NCBI GenBank assembly: GCA_018672475.1
Contig: JABHFS010000148.1
Location: 1 to 64,000, forward strand
Direction: 5' to 3'
DNA length: 64,000 bases
Source: Gemmatimonadota bacterium
Lineage (GTDB): Bacteria; Latescibacterota; UBA2968; UBA8231
Position numbers and translations under genes: made by a program. Shown here piece by piece: positions 20,601 through 27,819 of this stretch. Numbering within the stretch: the first letter of the stretch is position 1; each line of letters begins with the position of its first letter. The notes under the pieces are model-generated. The model had not been told where the DNA came from. It saw only the letters and a program-made list of their open reading frames with translations, and did not search any database.

Positions 20601-20746
20601 ACAAAACGCATCGCAGGCTCCACCGCAGCGACAAGCTCCGGTCTCCCAACTGCAATATCCGCACGCGCTCCTTCAGGCACAGGTTCTTCCGCACAGCCCA
20701 AGCCGCCCAACGCGAGCAACGCAAGCGACACGACCCTTTTCTCCAT
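17660..20746 (-). CDS. lipoprotein: CRTAC1-like FG-GAP + ASPIC/UnbV + TPR repeats (paralog 2)
   Basis: MEKRVVSLALLALGGLGCAEE lipobox (ATG at 20744-20746, preferred over 20818); VCBS repeats; ASPIC; more than 8 C-terminal TPR-like units (NLANVLLRQGEVEAALGHFAQALVDDPNLAEARYGLGMAYYAKGE). ATGA overlap with the downstream gene. Confidence 0.9.
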   Translation of the reverse strand: MEKRVVSLALLALGGLGCAEEPVPEGARADIAVGRPELVAAVEPAMRFVDVTQAAGLDFVHISGGPEQRYILEAMGSGSAFFDFDADGWLDFFAISGTRLRDAPESGNRLWRNLPSATGQRVFTEVTEEAGLRRVGWGMGAAVADYDNDGDLDLYVTHWGPNALYRNESDGTFSPVVMGVEDRRWGASAAFGDVDADGWQDLYVANYVAFDLDDPPSGGELCSGWKGLTVFCGPHGLDGQADVLYRNAGAARANGQHGGFIDMSAATGIDRTAYLGLGVLFTDYDQDGDADLYIANDSTPNQLYRNDGDWHLSEVGAFAGVAYSEEGRVQAGMGVDAGDYDNDGDEDIFVTNFSDDVNTLYRNQGHGSFADATHTAGLGGAARPLLGWSTALADFNLDGWLDIFVANGHLYPQLETHPLGLSYRQRNQLYWNRAGVFAPAAIAGLEAERVSRGAAFGDYDNDGDLDIVVNNLNDRPSLLRNDGGNRNHWLGLDLVGAQGRDAMGAVVRLWVGDRELRRRAKRGYGYLSSSDGRVLFGLGDATTVEKIEVRWPSGRIEVVERPQVGRYLLMREGSGAVVADYNNPVSVVPSVPEPVLQNPAVRIPAVEPKPGWTPSMYYERASALYAQGRYRETLALLRPVLARYPRETQLHYIAGVVLYSGLGRYAEAVEVLERAVVQDASGIEVMQLLGVIYLQLNEPDKAVTVLESVRVLVPEDWQTLFRLGLAHNRLGADTAAIAAFERARELAPDEPMPHLHLARMHKRLGREMAAQQALQRFEILQPLQQQIDHYRQAVEANPQRSASHAKLGLALAEAGRLAAAEQAFSRSLALDPVAETRTNLANVLLRQGEVEAALGHFAQALVDDPNLAEARYGLGMAYYAKGEAVQALRALEDALEFRPNFAKAHINIGVILAEQHRPQEALHHFRRAVDLDPDDARAGNNFVTGLARAGRIDEARQAFARAAARQVALPLARKILVMALLQVAQVQAGEGALSVASLRQRQAIELTPPQLRKPLVEQLKIYEAGLQK

Positions 20747-20884
20747 CTCTGCAAACACCAACCGTCTCTCCAATCCCCGCTTACGCGCCGTCGAGAATGT
20801 ACATTTGACCGCAGGCACCGGGCCGCCGCGCAGGTTTATGCCGCGACAAAAAACGAGCCTTTACCGCGCAAAACCACACCCATA

Positions 20885-20914
20885 TATATAGACTACTTGG
20901 GCGACTGGCGGCAA
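20885..20914 (-). promoter_or_regulatory. putative sigma70-like promoter for the 20746-15957 operon
   Basis: Minus strand TTGCCG, 18-bp spacer, TATATA. Confidence 0.35.
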
Positions 20915-21071
20915 GGCCGCAATCACGCCTTTGTCCGTTCGATCCGCAGCAGCGTGGTCCGACTATCCGCGAACCCTGTCCCTGCGAAAGCGCATTTTAT
21001 ACCCGACCTAAAACCGGCTTATTTGTAGGTAAGTACTGCACGAACGGGCCTCTTTGTTTTATCTTGTTAGC

Positions 21072-21893
21072 ATGGACAAAAAATCACCAGCACGCCTATG
21101 CACAGTGCTCTGCAACCAGAAATACCCTTTTATCGCGTGGCTTTGTGGTTTGCTGCTGGTCGGGCAGGCCACGGCCCAAGTCCAAGTCCCGGCCGGTCCC
21201 TTCACCATGGGCACCAACCATCCTCGGGCCACGGATGAACAGCCCAGCCATCAAGTCGAGATGAGTGCCTTTACTATCGACCGCAACGAGGTCGACAACG
21301 CCCGCTTTGCCGCCTTTGTCGCGGACACCGGCTATCGGACGGCTGCCGAAGCCGAAGACGCCCCCGAAACCGCAGACGGCATCAGCTGGCGCCACCCGCA
21401 AGGTCCCGGCTCAACGGCCATTCCCGAACATCCCGCGGTCTATCTCAACTGGCACGACGCACAAGCCTATTGCACTTGGCGGGGCGCGCGCCTGCCCACC
21501 GAAGCCGAATGGGAGAAAAGTGCCCGTGGCGACAATGCCCGCCTCTGGCCCTGGGGTTCGACCTTCGACGCGAAACGCGCCAATCACTGGGGCTCAGAAG
21601 ACGGCTACGCGGGTCTTGCGCCGGTCGGTTCCTTCCCCGAAGGCGCAAGCTCCTATGGCGCGCTCGATCTGGCCGGCAATGTCTGGGAGTGGTGCGCCGA
21701 CTGGTACGACGCCGACTATTACGCCACCGCCCCGTCACAGGCCCCGCAAGGCCCTGCGACAGGCCGATTCAAGGTCCTGCGCGGCGGCTCGTGGATCAAC
21801 CCCGGCCCCGCGCTGCGCAGCAGCAACCGCTTTGAGATCCTCCCCATCGAACGCGGCCCCTATATCGGCTTCCGCTGCGTCGAAGCGCCATGA
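21072..21893 (+). CDS. formylglycine-generating-enzyme-like (SUMF1 fold) protein without catalytic cysteines
   Basis: PAGPFTMGTNHPRATDEQPSHQVEMSAFTIDRNEVDNARFAAFV, HPAVYLNWHDAQAYCTWRGARLPTEAEWEKSARG, DLAGNVWEWCADWY, VLRGGSWIN...YIGFRCV. ATG at 21072. Confidence 0.9.
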   Translation: MDKKSPARLCTVLCNQKYPFIAWLCGLLLVGQATAQVQVPAGPFTMGTNHPRATDEQPSHQVEMSAFTIDRNEVDNARFAAFVADTGYRTAAEAEDAPETADGISWRHPQGPGSTAIPEHPAVYLNWHDAQAYCTWRGARLPTEAEWEKSARGDNARLWPWGSTFDAKRANHWGSEDGYAGLAPVGSFPEGASSYGALDLAGNVWEWCADWYDADYYATAPSQAPQGPATGRFKVLRGGSWINPGPALRSSNRFEILPIERGPYIGFRCVEAP

Positions 21894-23578
21894 GCCCCCT
21901 CCATTACTGTTGCGCGCTCCTGCTGGCTACGACCGCCTGTACATCCGAGCCCGCCCCCCCCGACCGAGCCCAAGAAATCGCAGACCTTTCGCCCGTGCTC
22001 TTTGCCGATATGACCACAACCGCCGGTATAGATTTCAGCATGCGTTCAGGGGGGCGAATAAAGAACTATATCGTCGAATCCAAAGGCGGCGGCGGAGCCT
22101 TCTTCGACTACGACGGCGATAGCTGGCTCGATGTCTACCTGGTTAACGGCTCGCGCTTCGCGGCATCCCCCGACTCGGTCGCGCCACCGGGTAACGCGCT
22201 CTACCGCAATATCGGCGACGGCACCTTCCAAGAGCGCACCAAGACCGCCGGCGTCGGCGATACGGGCTGGGGCATGGGCGTCGCCGTCGCCGACTACGAC
22301 AACGACAACGACGCAGACCTCTACGTATCCAACTACGGCGCCAATATCCTCTACCGCAACGACGGTGACGGCCATTTTGCCGACGTCGGCAAAGCGGCGG
22401 GCGTCGATCTGGCCGGCTGGAGCACCAGCGCCACCTTCGCCGACTACGACAACGACGGCGACCTAGATTTCTACGTGGCGCAATATCTGGATTTTGCCCC
22501 CGAACGCGCACCACCGCGCGGAGGCATGTGGAAAGGCGTGTTGGTCTTTGCCGGCCCGCTCGGCCTGCCCGGCGCCCAGGACGCGCTCTATCGCAACGAG
22601 GGCGATGGCACCTTCATCGATATGACCCGCAAAGCCAAGGTAGGCCGCGCCAAACCCACTTATGGCTTGGGCGCGATTTTTTGCGACTATGACCAAGACG
22701 GCGATCCGGACCTCTATGTCGCCAACGACTCGGCACCCAATTTTCTCTACCGCAACCAAGGCAATGGCACCTTCGCTGACGTGGCGGTCGAATCCGGCGT
22801 CGCCCTCAGCGCCGAGGGCATCGCGCAAGCCGGTATGGGCATCGCCTACGGCGACTACGACAACGACGGCTTCTCCGATTTTTTCGTCACGCATTTCGAA
22901 GACGATTACAACACCCTCTACCGCAACCGGGGCGACGGCAGCTTCGGTGTGGCCAGCGCCGACGCAGGCCTCACCGAGCCGAGCCTGCCCCGCCTGGCCT
23001 TCGGCACCAACTTCCTCGACTACGACAACGACCGGGACCTCGACCTCTTCGTCGCCAACGGACACGTCTACCCACAGATCCGCCACATCAACCCCGCCGG
23101 TTATAGCGAAGCTAATCAGCTATTCGCCAATCAAGGGCCAGACGGCGGACACCGCTTCGCCGAAGTCGCGGCCGGCGATTTAAACCGCGCCAATGTCAGC
23201 CGCGGCAGCGCCAAGGGCGACTACGACAACGACGGCGATATCGATCTGTTGGTCTGCAACCTCGACGCCCCCCCGGCGCTTTTGCGCAACGACGGCGGCA
23301 ACCAACGCCATTGGCTAAGCCTGCGTCTGTTGGGCACAGCCTCAAACCGCGACGGCATCGGCGCCATCATCACCATCATCGCCGACGGCGTCGAGCAACA
23401 AATAGAACATACCAACGGAGGCAGTTTTCTCTCGCACAGCGACGCGCGCGTGCATTTCGGCTTGGGTTTTAGCGAGACCGTCGATGCGCTCGAGGTCCGA
23501 TGGCCTTCGGGCCGCCTACAACGCCTAGAGAACATACCCGCCGACCAATTTCTGCTCATCGAAGAGCCGTTGCCTTGA
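21890..23578 (+). CDS. CRTAC1-like FG-GAP/VCBS + ASPIC/UnbV protein (paralog 3)
   Basis: YIVESKGGGGAFFDYDGDSWLDVYLVNG, DYDNDGDLDFY repeats, C-terminal NRDGIGAIITII...GGSFLSHSDARVHFGLGFSETVDALEVRWPSGRLQRL; ATGA overlap with the FGE-like gene. Confidence 0.92.
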   Translation: MSPLHYCCALLLATTACTSEPAPPDRAQEIADLSPVLFADMTTTAGIDFSMRSGGRIKNYIVESKGGGGAFFDYDGDSWLDVYLVNGSRFAASPDSVAPPGNALYRNIGDGTFQERTKTAGVGDTGWGMGVAVADYDNDNDADLYVSNYGANILYRNDGDGHFADVGKAAGVDLAGWSTSATFADYDNDGDLDFYVAQYLDFAPERAPPRGGMWKGVLVFAGPLGLPGAQDALYRNEGDGTFIDMTRKAKVGRAKPTYGLGAIFCDYDQDGDPDLYVANDSAPNFLYRNQGNGTFADVAVESGVALSAEGIAQAGMGIAYGDYDNDGFSDFFVTHFEDDYNTLYRNRGDGSFGVASADAGLTEPSLPRLAFGTNFLDYDNDRDLDLFVANGHVYPQIRHINPAGYSEANQLFANQGPDGGHRFAEVAAGDLNRANVSRGSAKGDYDNDGDIDLLVCNLDAPPALLRNDGGNQRHWLSLRLLGTASNRDGIGAIITIIADGVEQQIEHTNGGSFLSHSDARVHFGLGFSETVDALEVRWPSGRLQRLENIPADQFLLIEEPLP

Positions 23579-23588
23579 CGCAGCGCGC

Positions 23589-25511
23589 CTATTCTTCCGC
23601 GATCACCAATAGCTTATTGGTCTCAATAGGCCCAACCAAGGTCTGCGTATGGCCAGACAGCCAACGCACCTCGATCTGCTCAATCACCGTAGCATCGCCC
23701 AGACCGAAATAAAGCGGCATCAAGCTCTGCGATAGATAACCCGATTTGCCGTCGCGAACTTTTGTATAGCTTTGCCCATCGGCCCGCACCTTGACAATCG
23801 CGCCCAGACCGTCGCGATTGGACCGCGTCCCCTCTAAGTCGATCTTGAGAAAGCGGAGCTCCTTTTTTTCGCTCAGATCACTGATCAAAACCTGGGGTGC
23901 TGCGTTGAATTCGTTAGTGACGATATCGAGGTCGCCATCGCCGTCTATATCCAAAATCGCCGACGAGCGCGAACCCAGCGCACCCCAAATCTCGATAGAG
24001 CCGTCCTGGTCCTTGCAACGCGGATGTTCACTGTCCGCTCCGGCGCAATCGAGCGCGAACCAGGGTTTGGCGGTCCGGTGGCCGCGGCGCGGTTCGACCC
24101 CCAAGACAAACTCGCTGTCGAGGAATCTTTCACCCCGTTCGTTCAGCAGCAAAGAATTAACCCCGTAGCGAAAGGGGTAATTCATACTCGAGGTGATAAA
24201 CACGTCTTCATAACCGTCGGCATTGAGGTCGCCGACGCTCAAGCCCCAAGGCCAGTAATTTTCCACCCCGACCTCATCAGAGACCTCGACGAAAGTTCCC
24301 TTTTCCGTCTTGCGATAGAAGGCGTTGCCGTAGATACTGCGCCCCTCGCTCAAGAGGAAATCCTCGCCATACTGCACATCGGCTTTCAATTTCTCTTGCT
24401 CCGGCCCGACGGGCTGGCTCATATCCGCGTGCATATCGGTAAGGATCATGTCCATGCGACCGTCGTTATCGCCGTCAAAGACCTTGACCCCCATCGTCCC
24501 CCAAGGCGTGCGAGGAAAGACCTCGCGGCTTTTGTCGCTGAAGTATTCGCCTTGCACATTTTCGTAGTAGTGGTCATGCCCCTGCATATTCAGCACATAG
24601 AGGTCGAGCCAACCATCTTCGTTGGCGTCCAAGGCACTCGCATCACCGGACCAACTGCTATCCTGCAACCGGCTTTGCGCCGATACGTCGACAAAACGAT
24701 TATCGCTCGAATTTTTAAATAATACGCTCTGTTCCGTGCGTTCGGGTTTGAGGTGGCCGTGGAAGGCGTCCTCCAGGCCGATGTAATATTCGTATTCGAC
24801 ATCCATGCGCAAATCCGCATTGTACGTCTTCGCCGAAATCGCCACTTCGGTGGTGTAATTGCCGACATTCGCCAAAAACAGGTCGAGCAAGCCGTCGTTG
24901 TTATAATCAAAAAATAAGGCGCCGGAGGAATGCCCCTTGTAATCGAGGCCGGAACGAGCAGAAATATCGGTAAATTTCCCCGTGCCGTCGTTTTCGAATA
25001 GGCGATTGCCGTCGCGGATAACCGTGACATAGAGGTCCGGATCACCGTCATTGTCAATATCGGCAAACGACGCGGTGACACTGATCGTAGCGGCGACGGC
25101 GACACCGGCAACCTGGGTAATATCCTCAAAAGTCCCATCGCGCAAATTGCGCCACAATTGATTGCCGCCGGACTGAGTGGTGAAATACAGATCGAGCCAT
25201 CCGTCGCCGTCCACGTCGGCGACCGCGACGCCATTGCCGTGGTCATAGTGAATGGGCTGCCAGTGCTTGCCCGATTCGTCGGTGATTTGGTTGCGAAAGC
25301 GGATACCGCTTTTTTCGACCTGGTCAGAAAAGGAGAATTGGTGATAGACCTCATATTGCCCCGCTGATTCGAGCTGGGCCGCGCGGCGGTCCGTCAACCA
25401 GGGTGGATCGGCGATCGCGGGGGGGATATGCACCTTTCTGGGGCTTTGCGCCTCGAGGATGCAGCAGGTCGCGATAATTGAAAGATATGCAAGCGCCATT
25501 AGTCTATTCAT
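23589..25511 (-). CDS. CRTAC1-like FG-GAP/VCBS + ASPIC/UnbV protein (divergent paralog 4)
   Basis: GNGVAVADVDGDGWLDLYFTTQSGGNQLWRNLRDGTF, DNDGDPDLYVTV, C-terminal NRDGLGAIVKVRADGQSYTKVRDGKSGYLSQSLMPLYFGLGDATVIEQIEVRWLSGHTQTL. Confidence 0.9.
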   Translation of the reverse strand: MNRLMALAYLSIIATCCILEAQSPRKVHIPPAIADPPWLTDRRAAQLESAGQYEVYHQFSFSDQVEKSGIRFRNQITDESGKHWQPIHYDHGNGVAVADVDGDGWLDLYFTTQSGGNQLWRNLRDGTFEDITQVAGVAVAATISVTASFADIDNDGDPDLYVTVIRDGNRLFENDGTGKFTDISARSGLDYKGHSSGALFFDYNNDGLLDLFLANVGNYTTEVAISAKTYNADLRMDVEYEYYIGLEDAFHGHLKPERTEQSVLFKNSSDNRFVDVSAQSRLQDSSWSGDASALDANEDGWLDLYVLNMQGHDHYYENVQGEYFSDKSREVFPRTPWGTMGVKVFDGDNDGRMDMILTDMHADMSQPVGPEQEKLKADVQYGEDFLLSEGRSIYGNAFYRKTEKGTFVEVSDEVGVENYWPWGLSVGDLNADGYEDVFITSSMNYPFRYGVNSLLLNERGERFLDSEFVLGVEPRRGHRTAKPWFALDCAGADSEHPRCKDQDGSIEIWGALGSRSSAILDIDGDGDLDIVTNEFNAAPQVLISDLSEKKELRFLKIDLEGTRSNRDGLGAIVKVRADGQSYTKVRDGKSGYLSQSLMPLYFGLGDATVIEQIEVRWLSGHTQTLVGPIETNKLLVIAEE

Positions 25512-27475
25512 TGTTCTCGCTCCAGTTGCGATAGTTGTTCCTGCGCCTTTAAATGGTCGGGGTTTCGTTTAAGCATATCGACAAAAATGCCGCGCGCCCT
25601 GTCCGCATCACCATAACGGCGCAACAACACTCCCTGGCCGTAGCGCGCCTCCAAATGATCCGGGTCGATTTCCAGGCACGACTGAAAACTGCGCGCGGCG
25701 CGGTCGAACTGCCGCAAGCGCATAAAGGCCGCAGCGAGCAAATAATGGCTCTCGGCGTGGTCGGGGTTGATCGCCAGCGCCTGGTGGAGGCCGGCGATGG
25801 CCGCGGCCGAATCCCCGGCTTGGAACGCCGCCTTGGCACGACCATACCGCGCCCGCACCGAAGTCGAATCCAGCGCCAGCGCCCGGGCAAAGAAATGACG
25901 CGCCGAATCCGGCCGCCCAGTCGACGAATAAGCCTCGCCCAACAAACAATGCGCTTCCACATTGTCCGGGTCTAGGCCCACCGCTTGTTCCAGCGCTAAA
26001 ATACCCTTTGCCGGCGTATTCCGATACAGGTGCACCATCGCCAGGCGAATACGCGCCTGTACGTGCGAAGAATCGATCGCAATGGCCCGATTCAGCAGTG
26101 CGGCGGCGCGGTCCCAGTAGCGCTGCTGCGCATTGCGAATCCCCTGCGTATAGTGGCGTTCGGCCGCACTCAAACGCTCGAACGCGGCCAATGAAGCATC
26201 GGCACGGTCTCGTTGCCCGGCCTGCGCCTGCGCCTGGCCCAAAAGATTGTATACAGTATGGTTCGTCGGATCGAGGACGAGCGCCTCCTCCAGCGCCGAG
26301 ACCGCTTCTACATGCCGTTGTTGTTTGCCGTAGATCCGCGCCAGGTCAATTAGGGCTGCCGCATATTTCGGTTCCATTGCGAGAACGCTTTCGAAACCGG
26401 CCGCCGCACCGTCTAAATCGCCATTGCGGCCCGACAGATCACTCTGGCGGTAGCGGGCTTCGACATATCCCGGATCTAACGCGACGGTCGCACCGTAAGC
26501 CACCAGCGCCCGGTCGAAATTCGCCAGCGCCCGATGCGCCTCTCCCAAATGAAAGTGATAATGCGGCTGGTCGGCCTTGCGCTCGATCGCCTGTTCAAAA
26601 CGGATGACAGCCTCTGCGGGGCGGTTTAACATCTGCAGGGCGCTGCCTAAGGCATAATAGAGATCCGGCAGATCCGGATCCAACGCGATGGCCCGTTCGA
26701 AGGAGGATAAGGCCTGCTCGTTTTGCTGTAGCCGGGCATGCGCTAACCCGGTATAGAGATGGGTCTGGGCCAACGCTGGCGCATAAACGGCGGCCCTCGC
26801 CAGAACGGCTAGAGCCTTGCGCAAACGTCCCTGCTTGAGGAACACTCCACCGCGGCGACTCAACAGCGCACCGCGCTCGACATTCTTCCGTTCGACGAGC
26901 GTATCGGCCAGGGCCTGTTCCAGTTGTTGCGGAAAGACCTCAACCTCGGCAGCGCGTTGCGCCCGCAGGCCAGGTAATAAGTGCTGCAGGTCGGCATCCG
27001 CCCACTGGTGCTCCACGCGCACACGCACCTCGGCAGCGGCCTGAGCATAGGGCTGCAGACCCTGGGCCGCTTCGTCGTAAAATTGTTCGGGGTGATCGTT
27101 GTAATAGTGGCGCAGTTCCACAGCAGACAGTGGTACCCGCGTCGTCGATATCTTCTTTTGCAGGACAGCAATCAAGCTATCGTCACTGGCTGTTTCCGCG
27201 GCATGCAAACCTCGGTCACGCGCTGCAAGCAGCAATAAGCCGCGATCGATCAGCGGCTGTAGATACTGATATTTATCGGTAGCGGGACCGCGGGGGAAAA
27301 GTTCATTTTCCGCGCGGTCGACATATTGCGCGGCCGAAGCCCCTTCGACAGCGGTGCGCAGCGCGGCGGCCGTAATCTGCTGCGCCCCGACAATGGCCAC
27401 AACCGGAGATTCAGCCGGATTACAAGCCGAACACAGACACGCCAAAACAATACACAACGGCCATAAAAATCGCAC
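25508..27475 (-). CDS. exported/lipoprotein: SurA-N-like (parvulin chaperone-type) N-terminus fused to TPR array
   Basis: Signal CIVLACLCSACNPAES; VVAIVGAQQITAAALRTAVE...LIDRGLLLLAARDRGL...ELRHYYNDHPEQF; then tandem TPRs. ATGA overlap with 23589-25511. Confidence 0.75.
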   Translation of the reverse strand: MRFLWPLCIVLACLCSACNPAESPVVAIVGAQQITAAALRTAVEGASAAQYVDRAENELFPRGPATDKYQYLQPLIDRGLLLLAARDRGLHAAETASDDSLIAVLQKKISTTRVPLSAVELRHYYNDHPEQFYDEAAQGLQPYAQAAAEVRVRVEHQWADADLQHLLPGLRAQRAAEVEVFPQQLEQALADTLVERKNVERGALLSRRGGVFLKQGRLRKALAVLARAAVYAPALAQTHLYTGLAHARLQQNEQALSSFERAIALDPDLPDLYYALGSALQMLNRPAEAVIRFEQAIERKADQPHYHFHLGEAHRALANFDRALVAYGATVALDPGYVEARYRQSDLSGRNGDLDGAAAGFESVLAMEPKYAAALIDLARIYGKQQRHVEAVSALEEALVLDPTNHTVYNLLGQAQAQAGQRDRADASLAAFERLSAAERHYTQGIRNAQQRYWDRAAALLNRAIAIDSSHVQARIRLAMVHLYRNTPAKGILALEQAVGLDPDNVEAHCLLGEAYSSTGRPDSARHFFARALALDSTSVRARYGRAKAAFQAGDSAAAIAGLHQALAINPDHAESHYLLAAAFMRLRQFDRAARSFQSCLEIDPDHLEARYGQGVLLRRYGDADRARGIFVDMLKRNPDHLKAQEQLSQLEREQ

Positions 27476-27725
27476 TGGTTGTTCCTATTTAAAATAAGCG
27501 GGCGAGATCAAAAAAATATACCGACTACAGGAATATAATCTCAGTGATGGTCAAATTCAAAAAGGCCATCCTGTGGGATTTTAGCGGCCACAAAGGTGCA
27601 AGTTATGCATTGCAGATCCCCCCATGCCCCACCGTGATTTCACTCCCGCGATGATCGCTCTCTTTTAAAACGCGCCGCAAAAGCATCGATCGATTATCAC
27701 CACCATTGCATCTGAAGCTACGTTT

Positions 27726-27757
27726 GTGGCATATTGTAGACGAGTTCAATATGCCAC
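27726..27757. promoter_or_regulatory. perfect 11-bp inverted repeat (putative operator or 5'-UTR hairpin)
   Basis: GTGGCATATTG (27726-27736), 10-nt spacer, CAATATGCCAC (27747-27757), upstream of the preferred ATG at 27820. Confidence 0.65.
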
Positions 27758-27819
27758 GGGTGCAATCACAGTCTAAAAGGGCTATCACCAGCAAAATCCT
27801 CCAGGCAAGGAACAGTCAG

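Noticed and set aside
21265-22122. 285-aa ORF overlapping FGE-like and CRTAC1-like genes, and similar Pro/Arg/Ser-rich overlapping ORFs (13476-14252, 51171-52073, 56296-57102)
   Set aside because: Alternate-frame ORFs in GC-rich coding DNA with compositionally biased translations.
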